Origin: Nitrosomonadales bacterium
GTDB taxonomy: Bacteria > Pseudomonadota > Gammaproteobacteria > Burkholderiales > Gallionellaceae
Assembly: GCA_016208015.1 (NCBI GenBank)
Contig: JACQYW010000008.1
Location: forward strand, 248,001-312,000
Length of the DNA: 64,000 nt
Direction of reading: 5' to 3'
Shown: piece by piece, positions 30,589-39,703 of the stretch
Position numbering within the stretch: the first letter of the stretch is position 1
Layout of the letters: every line of letters begins with the position of its first letter
Translations under genes and position numbers: made by a program
Notes under the pieces: generated by a model
The model's input: the letters and a program-made list of their open reading frames with translations, nothing else
The model's database searches: none
What the model was told of the DNA's origin: nothing

Positions 30589-32958
30589 ATGTTTTTGCGG
30601 TACGCTACGCATATGGTTTCTTTCGCTCTCTTCTTTACATTCGGCGTGTGGTACCTGCAGCAGCAAGCCTCCCTGCCCGCGCTGCCATTCTATTGGCCAA
30701 TCGCCCTGCTCGCGCTATTGCTGCCCCGCGCCAACCTTACTTTTCTGATCTTTGCCCGCCGGACCGTTCTGCTGGCCTGTGCCGTAGTGCTGGGCATTGG
30801 TTACGCAGCCTGGATGGCGCAACAACGTCTGGCCGACAGTCTGCCGGACGAATGGCAGGGCAAGAACATCGTCGTCACCGGCATCGTCGCGGAGATGCCG
30901 CGCCAGCATGAGCGCGGTTTGCGCTTCGCTTTCGATGTGGAAAGCGTACGCACGCCCATGGCACATGTGCCCCACCGTATCCTGCTCGGCACCTACGATG
31001 GCGCAAGCAGAGAACCGTTGCAGCCGGGTGCCGGACAGCGCTGGCAGTTCACGGTACGCCTGAAACAGCCGCATGGCACCAGCAACCCGAACAACTTCGA
31101 TTTCGAGGCCTGGGCGCTGGAACGCGACATCCGCGCCATCGGCTATGTGTATGAGAAGGGCGAAAACATCAGCCTGTCGGAACACACTGTCAGTCCTGCC
31201 TATCTGGTACAGCATCTGCGCGAGACGGTACGTACACATTTCCGGAAGACGCTGGGGGAAGCACCCTATACCGGCATCCTGACTGCCCTGGCGATCGGCG
31301 ACCAGTCCGGCATCAGCAGCAATGAATGGCTGTTGTTCACACGCACCGGCACCAACCATCTGATGAGCATCTCGGGTCTGCATATCACCCTGCTGGCCGG
31401 CATGATCTTCGCGCTGGTCTACTGGCTGTGGCAGCGCAGCATCCGCCTCACGCTGATGTTCCCTGCGCTCAAGGCGGCCGCTCTGGCCGGACTGTGTGCC
31501 GCGCTGTTCTACACGCTGATCTCGGGTTATGAAGTACCCGCGCAGCGCACCTTGTACATGGTGGCGACCTTTACCGCGATGCTGATGCTCTCACGCAACG
31601 TCTCGCCTTCGCAGATGCTGGCGGCTGCGCTGATCGTCGTGCTGCTGGCCGACCCCTGGGCGGTGTTATCGTCCGGATTCTGGCTCTCTTTTGGCGCGGT
31701 CGCACTGATCTTCTACGTCACCGCCAACCGTCTGCACAAGCAGCACTGGCTGCACGAATATGGCAAGGTGCAATGGGCGATGACCGTCGGGTTGATCCCG
31801 CCGCTGCTTGCGATGTTCCAGCAGCTATCGCTGATCGCGCCCGTGGCCAACGCCTTCGCCATCCCGCTGGTCAGCTTCCTGGTGGTACCGATGACGTTGC
31901 TCGGCACGCTGCCGCCGTTCGAGTGGATGCTTTATCTCGCCCATCAGGCGCTGGCCTTGTGCATGTACCTGCTCGGTTTGCTCGACAAATTGCCGTTCGC
32001 GGTTTGGCAGCAACATGCACCGCCCGCCTGGACAGTCATCGCCGGTGTCGGCGGCGCGCTGTGGATGCTGGCCCCGCGCGGTTTCCCGATGCGCTGGCTG
32101 GGCAGCCTGTTGTTGCTGCCGATGTTTCTGGTCGCCCCGCCCGCGCCGGAAAAAGGAACGGCCCGCATCACCATTTTCGATGTCGGCCAGGGATTGTCTG
32201 TCTCGGTGCGGACGCAGAAGCACGCCCTGCTCTACGACACCGGTCCTGATTTTTCCGGCGAAGCCGACAGCGGCAGCCGCATTCTGCTGCCCGCCTTGCG
32301 CAGCATGGGTATAGACCGACTGGACTTGCTGGTCCTGTCGCATGACGATGTGGATCATATCGGCGGCACGGGATCGATACTGCAAGGCTTGCCGGTGACG
32401 AACGTGCTGACCTCGCTGCCCGGCTCGCATTCCGGATTGAGCCTGGCCGCACACAGCGAAACCTGTCACGACAGTCAATCATGGGAATGGGACGATGTGC
32501 GTTTCGAGATGCTGCATCCCGCCGATACAGGTGCCGACAAGACCTTCGAGCATGACAACGAGCGCAGTTGCGTATTGCGCGTGAGCACCGGGCAGCAGAG
32601 CGTATTACTCGCCGGCGACATCGAAAAGCTATCCGAACAGCGTTTGCTGGCATTGCACCAGGCCGAACTGCCCGCCACACTGCTGGTCGCGCCGCATCAC
32701 GGCAGCAAGAGCTCTTCGTCGCAGGCCTTCGTGGATGCGGTGCATCCGCAATATGTTGTGTTCACTGCGGGATACCGCAACCGTTTCGGCCATCCGCGGG
32801 ACGAGGTCGTGGCGCGTTACCGCGATGCGGGCAGCACGGTGTTGCGTTCGGACGAGGAAGGTGCGATCGGCATCGTCATGGATGACCGGAGTCTCAGCAT
32901 GGACCGTTATCGCAAAAGCCATGCGCGCTACTGGCAGCACAAAGAACCGGGGGCTTAG
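30589..32958 (+). CDS. comEC: DNA uptake channel protein ComEC/Rec2
   Basis: Encodes 789 aa. It forms the inner-membrane pore for single-stranded DNA in natural transformation. Seen in order: N-terminal helices (~5-65), a DUF4131 soluble domain (~75-200), the Competence membrane domain with GIHxT-type motif LMSISGLHITLLAGM (~260-500), and a C-terminal metallo-beta-lactamase domain (~520-780) with FDVGQGLSV, LSHDDVDHIGG and VAPHHGSKSSSS. ATG 30589 follows GGTGG at five bases; GTG 30580 and ATG 30613 are alternatives. With pilW in this window it hints at competence. The stop overlaps the convergent GGDEF-EAL gene by 4 bases. Confidence 0.93.
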   Translation: MFLRYATHMVSFALFFTFGVWYLQQQASLPALPFYWPIALLALLLPRANLTFLIFARRTVLLACAVVLGIGYAAWMAQQRLADSLPDEWQGKNIVVTGIVAEMPRQHERGLRFAFDVESVRTPMAHVPHRILLGTYDGASREPLQPGAGQRWQFTVRLKQPHGTSNPNNFDFEAWALERDIRAIGYVYEKGENISLSEHTVSPAYLVQHLRETVRTHFRKTLGEAPYTGILTALAIGDQSGISSNEWLLFTRTGTNHLMSISGLHITLLAGMIFALVYWLWQRSIRLTLMFPALKAAALAGLCAALFYTLISGYEVPAQRTLYMVATFTAMLMLSRNVSPSQMLAAALIVVLLADPWAVLSSGFWLSFGAVALIFYVTANRLHKQHWLHEYGKVQWAMTVGLIPPLLAMFQQLSLIAPVANAFAIPLVSFLVVPMTLLGTLPPFEWMLYLAHQALALCMYLLGLLDKLPFAVWQQHAPPAWTVIAGVGGALWMLAPRGFPMRWLGSLLLLPMFLVAPPAPEKGTARITIFDVGQGLSVSVRTQKHALLYDTGPDFSGEADSGSRILLPALRSMGIDRLDLLVLSHDDVDHIGGTGSILQGLPVTNVLTSLPGSHSGLSLAAHSETCHDSQSWEWDDVRFEMLHPADTGADKTFEHDNERSCVLRVSTGQQSVLLAGDIEKLSEQRLLALHQAELPATLLVAPHHGSKSSSSQAFVDAVHPQYVVFTAGYRNRFGHPRDEVVARYRDAGSTVLRSDEEGAIGIVMDDRSLSMDRYRKSHARYWQHKEPGA

Positions 32959-35900
32959 GCCAATCGCGGCGGGTTCCGGATGAATCGGGCGATGTCCTCC
33001 GGCGAAAGCGGGCGCGAATAGAAATATCCCTGTATCTCGTCGCAACCGCGTATGCGCAGGAAGTCGAGCTGATCCTGGGTCTCCACGCCTTCCGCGATCA
33101 CGCGCAGATTGAGCCTGTGTCCCAGGGCGATGATGGAACGGATGATGGCGGCATCGCTCTCGTCCGACTCGATGTCACGCACGAAGGACTGGTCTATCTT
33201 GAGTTTGTGCACCGGCAGTTTCTTCAGGTAGTTCAGGCTGGAGAAACCGGTGCCGAAATCGTCGATGGACAACATCACCCCCAGCGCATGCATCTCGCCG
33301 AGGAAGTTCATGGCGATCATGTTGTCGCCCATCATGATGCCTTCGGTGATCTCGAGCTCCAGAAAGCGCGGCTCCAGCTCGAATTCAGTCAGCACCTTTC
33401 TGACCTGCTCGCCCAATATCGGCTGGCGCAACTGCCGCATCGACAGATTCACCGACAGGGTGAAGTCGTTCAACTCTTCTTTACGCCATTGCACCAGCTG
33501 TGCACAGGCCGTCCGCAGGACCCATTCGCCGATGGCGATGATCTGCCCGGTCTCCTCTGCCACCGGGATGAATTCGGCAGGCGAGATCGCGCCTTTCTCC
33601 GGATGGTGCCATCGTATCAATGCCTCGACGCCGCAGAGTTTGCCTGTCGCCAAGTCGACTTGCGGCTGATAATGCAGAAAGAACTCACCCCGCTCCAGCG
33701 CCAGGCGCAGGTCTTTCTCCATGGAGAACAGAAGATCGACGCGGAAATTCATCTCCGGCCTGAAGAACTGATAGTTGTTGCGCCCTTCTTCCTTGGCGCG
33801 ATACATCGCCATGTCGGCGTTCTTGATCAGCGTGTCCGCATCATGGGCATGATCGGGATAGATGCTGATACCGATACTGGCCTGCGTGGAAATGAGTTGT
33901 CCGTCCAGATCGTAGGGTGCCGCCAGCGATTCCAGCAGCTTGACCGACACCACGGCGGCACCGCTTTCGTCCGTCTCGCGCAGCAGCACGATGAATTCGT
34001 CGCCGCCGAGGCGCGCCACGGTATCCTCTTCGCGCACATGCGCCTGGATACGCAGAGCCACGGCTTGCAGCAACCTGTCTCCGACCGTATGCCCCATCGA
34101 ATCGTTGATGTATTTGAAACGATCCAGATCCATGAACAGCAGTGCGAACTGATGCTGGTCGCGATGAGAGACGGCGATCAACTGGCCGAGTCGGTCACGC
34201 AACAGTGTGCGGTTCGGCAGCCCGGTCAGCACGTCGAAATAGGCGAGTAAATGGATGTTCTTTTCCGCCTCGGTCTGTTCGGTGGTATCGCGCGCGATGG
34301 AGATGTAATGCGCCACTTCGCCGTTGGCATCGCGCACCGCCGTGATCGACATCCACTTCGGGTAGATGCGCCCATTCTTGTGCTTGTCCCATATCTCTCC
34401 CTGCCAGTAGCCGGAGGTGGTGATGTCGTCCCACATGGCACGGTAGAACTCTTCATCATGCCGGCCTGATGCGAGGATGCGCGGGTTTTTCCCCAGCATA
34501 TCTTCCGTGCGGTAACCGCTCATCCCGATGAAGGCATGATTGACCGCCACGACATTGGTCTGTGCATCGGTGATCAGAATCGCCTCGCCGCTGCTCTCGA
34601 ACACCCTTGCTGCAAGGCGCAGCGCCGCCTGCTCCTCTTTTTGCGCAGTGGTGTCATGCACCGTGCCGATGGCGAAGACAGGCCTGCCGTTGTTTAAATC
34701 GAAATCGAACCTGGCCTGCTCATGTACCCAACGGACTTTGCCATCGACCAGTATGCGGTGTTCGACATCGTAGCTCCCGCTTTTCAGGGCTTCCGCCCAG
34801 TGCCGGTCCAGCGATTCACGATCGTCCGGGTGCACATGCGCCAGGAATGTCTCGTAGCTCAGCCCGCCGCCGGATGTCATCCCGAATATCCGGTAAGTCT
34901 CGTCCGACCATTCCAGACGGTTCGTGCGTATATCCAGTTGCCAGCTTCCGACCTTGCCGATCGCCTGCGCGCGACTGAGCGCATCCTTGCTGACCTGCAG
35001 CTGTTGCAATGTGTGCGTGCGCTGATAGTTCAGCGCGGAAACACTGATGCCCAGCACGGAAAGAAAAGTGATGTACAGCCAAAGGTCGATCACGCCGCGC
35101 AGGCCGTTATCCGCGAAAGGACCTATACCGTTGAGCGTATACAGCACCGCGATGAGGAACATCACGATCAACAAACCACTCACGCAACGCTGGTTGAAAC
35201 TCAACGCCGCCCATACGATCAGTGGGAACAGCATGAACAGGCCTACATGTCCAGAATCAGGAGAGGCCCCCAGATGACCGAACACCAGGGTGGTCAACGA
35301 CACGATGGCCAGCAGCAGTCCGAACAACTCGACGATCTGCGCGCGCGTCCACGGCATCGGCTTGTGGAACACATAGGCCATCACGGCTGGCACGAACAGG
35401 ATCACACCGAGCGCGTCGCCCATCCACCAGAACAGCGCAGTGTTGAAGAATTGCCCGCCCTGGATTGCGCCTGCCGCATAAAGGCTGGCAGCCCCGATGA
35501 ACGCACTGGACAGCGTACTCAACGCCCCGCCGTACAGCCCCAGGCGGTAGATGTCGCGCACTTCGGAAAGCCGCAGATTGAAACGGGTGTAGCGACCGAG
35601 CAGCCAGGCGCCCAGCCAGGCTTCCAGCGTCGCGCCCAGCGTCATCCCGGCCACCGCCAGCAAGGACATGCCTGAAGTCAGGTTGGAGAAGAAGGCGCCG
35701 ACAAGGACAGCGGGCAGATAGCGGTTGCCGCCCAGCAGGATGGCAGCCAGCGCGATCCCGGAAGGCGGCCAGAACAGGGTGACGGCATTGCCGACCAGCG
35801 CGAACTGCAATCCGATCTGCGCGGTCGCAAAATAGACCAGTGCCAGCAGGCTGCTGCGCACGAAAATGGAATCCAGCGGTCTGTTCATCGATTCTTTCAT
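32955..35900 (-). CDS. MASE1-PAS-PAS-GGDEF-EAL signalling protein (c-di-GMP turnover)
   Basis: Encodes 981 aa from ATG 35900 (a TTG nine codons upstream and an ATG four codons downstream are alternatives). Domains: a MASE1-type membrane sensor (~1-290, eight or so helices, with FWPPSGIALAAILLGGNRYLP), PAS (~310-430, WSDETYRIFGM ... HPDDRESL), a second PAS (~435-550), GGDEF (~555-720) and EAL (~730-980). GGDEF is intact (ARLGGDEF) with an RxxD inhibitory site (REED) five residues upstream. EAL looks active: EALIRW, EITEG, DDFGTGFSSL, KIDQSFV, EGVET, QGYF. It could both make and degrade c-di-GMP; which dominates is not visible from sequence. Confidence 0.93.
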   Translation of the reverse strand: MKESMNRPLDSIFVRSSLLALVYFATAQIGLQFALVGNAVTLFWPPSGIALAAILLGGNRYLPAVLVGAFFSNLTSGMSLLAVAGMTLGATLEAWLGAWLLGRYTRFNLRLSEVRDIYRLGLYGGALSTLSSAFIGAASLYAAGAIQGGQFFNTALFWWMGDALGVILFVPAVMAYVFHKPMPWTRAQIVELFGLLLAIVSLTTLVFGHLGASPDSGHVGLFMLFPLIVWAALSFNQRCVSGLLIVMFLIAVLYTLNGIGPFADNGLRGVIDLWLYITFLSVLGISVSALNYQRTHTLQQLQVSKDALSRAQAIGKVGSWQLDIRTNRLEWSDETYRIFGMTSGGGLSYETFLAHVHPDDRESLDRHWAEALKSGSYDVEHRILVDGKVRWVHEQARFDFDLNNGRPVFAIGTVHDTTAQKEEQAALRLAARVFESSGEAILITDAQTNVVAVNHAFIGMSGYRTEDMLGKNPRILASGRHDEEFYRAMWDDITTSGYWQGEIWDKHKNGRIYPKWMSITAVRDANGEVAHYISIARDTTEQTEAEKNIHLLAYFDVLTGLPNRTLLRDRLGQLIAVSHRDQHQFALLFMDLDRFKYINDSMGHTVGDRLLQAVALRIQAHVREEDTVARLGGDEFIVLLRETDESGAAVVSVKLLESLAAPYDLDGQLISTQASIGISIYPDHAHDADTLIKNADMAMYRAKEEGRNNYQFFRPEMNFRVDLLFSMEKDLRLALERGEFFLHYQPQVDLATGKLCGVEALIRWHHPEKGAISPAEFIPVAEETGQIIAIGEWVLRTACAQLVQWRKEELNDFTLSVNLSMRQLRQPILGEQVRKVLTEFELEPRFLELEITEGIMMGDNMIAMNFLGEMHALGVMLSIDDFGTGFSSLNYLKKLPVHKLKIDQSFVRDIESDESDAAIIRSIIALGHRLNLRVIAEGVETQDQLDFLRIRGCDEIQGYFYSRPLSPEDIARFIRNPPRLA

Positions 35901-35940
35901 GGCCCCAAGGCTCCCCGCCAGAATCAACGGGGGAAAACAA

Positions 35941-35962
35941 CAACGCCCGCTAGTGCGGGCGT
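35941..35962 (-). terminator. Terminator of the pnt operon
   Basis: On the minus strand ACGCCCGC-ACTA-GCGGGCGT is a perfect 8-bp stem followed by TGTTTT, 22 bases after the pntB stop. Confidence 0.85.
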
Positions 35963-35983
35963 CATATCAAACCCAAACTTTCA

Positions 35984-37378
35984 TCAGTGTTGTAATGATT
36001 TGATGACGTCTTCCACGACCTTCTTGGCATCGCCGAACACCATCATGGTCTTGTCGAGGTAGAACAGGTCGTTGTCCAGTCCGGCATAACCGGTCGCCAT
36101 CGAACGCTTCACCACGATCACCGTGCGCGCCTTGTGCGCTTCCAGAATGGGCATGCCGTAGATGGGGCTGGACTTGTCGGTCTTCGCGGCCGGGTTCACC
36201 ACGTCGTTGGCGCCGATCACCAGCACCACATCGGTGTCGGCGAATTCGTTGTTGATCTCGTCCATCTCCACCACCTGGTCGTAAGGCACTTCGGCCTCGG
36301 CCAGCAGCACGTTCATGTGGCCGGGCATGCGGCCCGCCACCGGGTGGATGGCGTAACGCACTTTCACGCCTTTTTCGGTGAGCAGCTTGGACATCTCGTT
36401 GATGGCGTGCTGAGCGCGCGCCACCGCCAGACCGTAACCCGGCACGATGATGACGGAGTCGGCATTGCCCATCAGGAAGCCCGCATCGTCCGCGCTGCCG
36501 CTGCGATAGTTGCGCTGCACGGCATCGCCGCTGCCGGCAACTTCGCCTTCGCCGCCGCCGAAGCCGCCGAGGATGACGTTGAGGAAGGCACGGTTCATCG
36601 CCTTGCACATGATGTAGGACAGGATCGCGCCCGAGCTGCCGACCAGCGAGCCGGCGATGATCAGCATGTTGTTGTTCAGCGTGAAGCCGATGCCCGCCGC
36701 CGCCCAACCGGAGTAGGAGTTCAGCATCGACACCACCACCGGCATGTCCGCGCCGCCGATCGGCACGATCAGCAACACGCCCAGCAGCAAAGCGATGGCG
36801 GTCATGATCAGGAACGGTGTCCAGCTCGGCTCAAGGAAGAAGGCGACCCCGAAGCCGACCATCGCGATGCCCAGACCGAGGTTCAGCCAATGCTGGCCGG
36901 TGAAGCGCAAGGGCTTGCCGGAGATCCGGCCCGACAGTTTGCCGAAGGCGATGATGGAACCGGTGAAGGTGATCGCACCGACGAAGGTGCCGATGAACAG
37001 TTCGATACGGTTGGTGGCATGCAACAACTCGCCCGGCAAAGCGATGCCGTAGGCGACCGGATTCTGGAACGCGGACATCGCCACCAGCACGGCGGCCAGA
37101 CCAACCAGCGAGTGCATCGCCGCGACCAGTTCCGGCATCGCCGTCATCTGGATGCGGTTGGCCACCACGGCACCGATGGTGCCACCGATGGCGATGGCGA
37201 TCAGGATATAGACGACGTTGTGGGTCAGGCTCAGGGTGGTCAGTACGGCGATAGCCATACCGATCATGCCGAACAGATTGCCGCGACGTGAGGTCACCGG
37301 GGAACTGAGTCCCTTCAGCGTCAGGATGAACAGGACCGAAGCGACGAGATAGGCGAGAGCGACGAAATTGGCTGACAT
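35984..37378 (-). CDS. pntB: Proton-translocating NAD(P) transhydrogenase subunit beta
   Basis: Encodes 464 aa. About nine membrane helices (~1-260) are followed by the NADP(H)-binding domain III (~290-464) with GYGLAVARAQHAI, HPVAGRMPGHMNVLLAEA, VVLVIGANDVVNP and a closing segment MVFGDAKKVVEDVIK. It couples proton entry to hydride transfer from NADH to NADP+. It starts directly after the pntAB stop. Normal length. Confidence 0.96.
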   Translation of the reverse strand: MSANFVALAYLVASVLFILTLKGLSSPVTSRRGNLFGMIGMAIAVLTTLSLTHNVVYILIAIAIGGTIGAVVANRIQMTAMPELVAAMHSLVGLAAVLVAMSAFQNPVAYGIALPGELLHATNRIELFIGTFVGAITFTGSIIAFGKLSGRISGKPLRFTGQHWLNLGLGIAMVGFGVAFFLEPSWTPFLIMTAIALLLGVLLIVPIGGADMPVVVSMLNSYSGWAAAGIGFTLNNNMLIIAGSLVGSSGAILSYIMCKAMNRAFLNVILGGFGGGEGEVAGSGDAVQRNYRSGSADDAGFLMGNADSVIIVPGYGLAVARAQHAINEMSKLLTEKGVKVRYAIHPVAGRMPGHMNVLLAEAEVPYDQVVEMDEINNEFADTDVVLVIGANDVVNPAAKTDKSSPIYGMPILEAHKARTVIVVKRSMATGYAGLDNDLFYLDKTMMVFGDAKKVVEDVIKSLQH

Positions 37379-37672
37379 TTACTTACCCTTCTTCTTGAAC
37401 ATCGCCAGCATGCGCTGCGTCACCAGAAAACCGCCGAACACGTTGACTGCGGCCAGCGTCACCGCGACCAGCCCGAGTATGGTGCCCACATCCATTTCCT
37501 GCGGACCTGCCGCCAGCATGGCGCCGACGATGATGATGCCGGACACGGCGTTGGTCACCGCCATCAGCGGGGTGTGCAGTGCGGGGGTGACGTTCCAGAC
37601 CACGTGATAGCCGACGAAGATCGCCAGCACGAACACGGTCAGGTTGAGGATAAAGGGATCGACTCCGCTCAT
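37379..37672 (-). CDS. pntAB: NAD(P) transhydrogenase subunit alpha, membrane part
   Basis: Encodes 97 aa. This is the separate membrane piece of the alpha subunit: three helices (ILNLTVFVLAIFVGYHVVW, AVSGIIIVGAMLAAG, TILGLVAVTLAAVNVFGGF) and the C-terminus LVTQRMLAMFKKKGK. ATG 37672 gives the family start MSGVDPFI. It is encoded between pntAA (10 bases) and pntB (0 bases), the three-gene form of the transhydrogenase found in many proteobacteria. Confidence 0.94.
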   Translation of the reverse strand: MSGVDPFILNLTVFVLAIFVGYHVVWNVTPALHTPLMAVTNAVSGIIIVGAMLAAGPQEMDVGTILGLVAVTLAAVNVFGGFLVTQRMLAMFKKKGK

Positions 37673-37682
37673 TTCAAACTCC

Positions 37683-38807
37683 TTATTTGGTGACGGCCGC
37701 ACCGTCGATCGCGATCAGCGATCCGGCGATGATGTCGTCTTCACGATTGATGTTGATGGCGCCGCCGTTCTTGGGGTCGCACAACAGGTTGAGGAAGTTG
37801 AGCAGATTGCGCGCGTACAGTGCCGACGCATCCGCCGCAACGGAGCCCGCCAGGTTGGGATCGCCCACCAGCGTGACACCGTGCTTGACCACGGTCTTGT
37901 TCAACTCGGTCAGCGGGCAGTTGCCGCCCGCTTCCGCTGCCAGGTCGATGATCACCGAGCCGGGCTTCATGGCCTTGACCATGTCTTCGGTGACCAGCAC
38001 GGGAGCGGGGCGACCTGGGATCAGCGCGGTCGTGATGACCACATCGGCCAGCGCCACGCGCTTGGCGACTTCCGCCTTCTGCCTGTCCATCCAACTTTGC
38101 GGCATCGGCTTGGCGTAACCACCCACGCCCTGCGCGGCTTCGCGCTCTTCATCGGTCTCGTAAGGCACGTCGATGAACTTGGCGCCCAGCGATTCGACTT
38201 GTTCTTTCACCGCCGGACGCACATCGGATGCTTCGATCACCGCACCCAGACGCTTGGCCGTGGCGATGGCCTGCAGGCCTGCCACGCCGACGCCCAGTAT
38301 CACCACGCGGGCGGCTTTCACCGTTCCGGCTGCCGTCATCAACATGGGGAAGAAACGTTTATAGAGTGTGGCGGCGACCATCACCGCCTTGTATCCGGCG
38401 ATGTTGGCCTGCGAGGACAATACGTCCATGGCTTGCGCGCGCGTGGTGCGCGGCAGTTTTTCCATGGCGAAGGCGGCGATGCCCTGCTTGGCGTAGGCCG
38501 CGACCTGGTCGGCGTTGTGTGCGGACAACAGACCGATCAGCACAGCACCCTTGTTCAGTTTGGCGAGTTCGTCCGCACTCGGCGCACGCACCTTGAGCAC
38601 GATCTCGGATTGCGCGTAAATGTCGGCAGCACCGGCCAGCTTCGCTCCGGCAGTTTCAAATTCGGCATCGGGGATACTCGCTCCCGCGCCCGCCCCGGTC
38701 TGCACCATCACCTGGTGACCTGCCGCCAGCATCTTCTTCACCGTTTCCGGTGTGGCCGCGACCCGTGTCTCGCCTGCTTGTGTTTCCGCAGGAATCCCTA
38801 TACGCAT
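37683..38807 (-). CDS. pntAA: NAD(P) transhydrogenase subunit alpha, NAD-binding part
   Basis: Encodes 374 aa. This is domain I, the NAD(H)-binding soluble part, of the alanine dehydrogenase/PNT fold. Seen: the N-terminal IPAETQAGETRVAATPETV, the Rossmann motif VVILGVGVAGLQAIATAKRLGA, SDVRPAVKEQ and PGSVIIDLAAEAGGNC. RBS AGGAGG lies before ATG 38807. It is first in the operon pntAA-pntAB-pntB, whose leader holds a terminator-like hairpin. Confidence 0.96.
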   Translation of the reverse strand: MRIGIPAETQAGETRVAATPETVKKMLAAGHQVMVQTGAGAGASIPDAEFETAGAKLAGAADIYAQSEIVLKVRAPSADELAKLNKGAVLIGLLSAHNADQVAAYAKQGIAAFAMEKLPRTTRAQAMDVLSSQANIAGYKAVMVAATLYKRFFPMLMTAAGTVKAARVVILGVGVAGLQAIATAKRLGAVIEASDVRPAVKEQVESLGAKFIDVPYETDEEREAAQGVGGYAKPMPQSWMDRQKAEVAKRVALADVVITTALIPGRPAPVLVTEDMVKAMKPGSVIIDLAAEAGGNCPLTELNKTVVKHGVTLVGDPNLAGSVAADASALYARNLLNFLNLLCDPKNGGAININREDDIIAGSLIAIDGAAVTK

Positions 38808-38835
38808 GAAACCCTCCTGATTAAAGCACTATCGC

Positions 38836-38859
38836 AAAACGCCCGGCAGGAGCCGGGCG
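38836..38859 (-). promoter_or_regulatory. Terminator-like hairpin in the pntAA leader
   Basis: On the minus strand CGCCCGGC-TCCT-GCCGGGCG (8-bp perfect stem) is followed by TTTTGC, lying 33-52 bases before the pntAA start and about 20 bases after the TATAAT candidate promoter. It could attenuate the operon or simply be a stray terminator from upstream transcription. Confidence 0.5.
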
Positions 38860-38878
38860 AATGATGTTTAACGGCCGG

Positions 38879-38884
38879 ATTATA
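38879..38884 (-). promoter_or_regulatory. Candidate -10 box for the pnt operon
   Basis: TATAAT reads perfectly on the minus strand about 72 bases before the pntAA ATG. The -35 region (TGCGGC at 17 bases) is weak. Confidence 0.45.
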
Positions 38885-38928
38885 TACGAGCTTTTCACTC
38901 AGCCGCAGTGCTTTGTGTATGCACAAAG

Positions 38929-38956
38929 AAAAAGGTGCGTCGATACGCACCTTTTT
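38929..38956. terminator. Bidirectional terminator
   Basis: AAAAAGGTGCG-TCGATA-CGCACCTTTTT is an 11-bp perfect inverted repeat with A and T runs at both ends. On the minus strand it ends the TonB-system operon and the copper-protein remnant. Confidence 0.88.
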
Positions 38957-38979
38957 CATTCAACTTCGAGCAAATCGCC

Positions 38980-39099
38980 TTATGCGGCGATCTTTTTGCA
39001 TTCTTCGTAACAGGCTGCGCAGGCTTCCTTGCAAGCTTTGCACTCCGGATGTTTCTCGGTCTTCTTGCACTCTTCCTCGCATTCCTTGCACGCGGGCAG
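38980..39099 (-). pseudogene. Remnant of a four-helix-bundle copper-binding protein (DUF326/Csp type)
   Basis: Thirty-nine codons in frame to a TAA read LPACKECEEECKKTEKHPEC then KACKEACAACYEECKKIAA, the Cys-every-3-or-4 pattern of the last helices of copper storage/four-helix-bundle proteins. An in-frame TGA lies just upstream and there is no start codon or RBS, so the N-terminal two thirds (usually about 80 residues) is gone. It sits 32 bases after the exbD stop and right before a strong terminator, so it would still be transcribed with the TonB operon. A 39-aa Cys-rich peptide from a CTG start is a less likely alternative. Confidence 0.6.
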
Positions 39100-39131
39100 T
39101 TTAATTCAACCCCTGCCCCGCAACCACCATG

Positions 39132-39542
39132 TCATTTTGAAAGCGTGATGAACGACAGCTTGCTGACCCCCGCCTTCTGCGCCAGCGCCATCAATCCGGC
39201 CACGCGACCGTAGGGCACGGCATTGTCGGCCTCAATCTGCAGCTGGAACAGCGGATCGACCGCGCGCTGGCGCAGGATATCGGCCAGCCCTTCGTCGCTC
39301 ACGTGCATGCGGTCCATCTCGATGTTGCCCTGCGCATCCACCACCAGACTGACCTTCTGCGGTTTGTCGTACTGCTGCACCGAGTCGGTCTTGGGCAGAT
39401 TGATCTTGAGCGACTGCGGCGCCAGCAAGGGCGCGGTGATGATGAACACCACCAGCAACACCAGCATCACGTCCACCAGCGGCGTGACGTTGATCTCGCT
39501 CATCATGCTGCCGCTTTCTTGCGACGAATTTCCAAATGACAT
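39132..39542 (-). CDS. exbD: Biopolymer transport protein ExbD/TolR family
   Basis: Encodes 136 aa. It has one N-terminal membrane helix (PLVDVMLVLLVVFIITAPLL) containing the proton-conducting Asp (LVDVML), then a periplasmic domain. INVTPLVDVMLVLLVVF is the family signature. It works with ExbB to energise TonB. It is the last gene of the operon that begins at 48090; the preceding 161-base gap holds a palindromic repeat. Close to TolR, but the TonB and receptor neighbours favour ExbD. Confidence 0.9.
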   Translation of the reverse strand: MSFGNSSQESGSMMSEINVTPLVDVMLVLLVVFIITAPLLAPQSLKINLPKTDSVQQYDKPQKVSLVVDAQGNIEMDRMHVSDEGLADILRQRAVDPLFQLQIEADNAVPYGRVAGLMALAQKAGVSKLSFITLSK

Positions 39543-39565
39543 AATGGCCTCACTCTCTCCGATCC

Positions 39566-39677
39566 GTCATTCCCGCGAAGGCGGGAATCCAGTTGGTTTA
39601 TTCATAATGCAGTTTTGTGTCCTCGCTGTGCGAGGGATTGTTTCTATAAGCTGGATACCGGCCTGCGCCGGTATGAC
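39566..39677. repeat. Dispersed palindromic element (copy 1, between exbD and exbB)
   Basis: Two 27-base arms in inverted orientation (39566-39592 GTCATTCCCGCGAAGG..., 39651-39677 CTGGATACCGGCC...) enclose an AT-richer core with a small hairpin CCTCGCTGTGCGAGG (39621-39635). Each arm is itself a palindrome. The same arms occur at 49309, 52474 and 63022. Confidence 0.85.
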
Positions 39678-39703
39678 GCAGTTTATAAATTTGCACACTC
39701 AAC

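Noticed and set aside
39103..39131. An 8-codon ATG...TGA frame directly after exbD
   Set aside because: Too short and without RBS; treated as part of the spacer before the copper-protein remnant.
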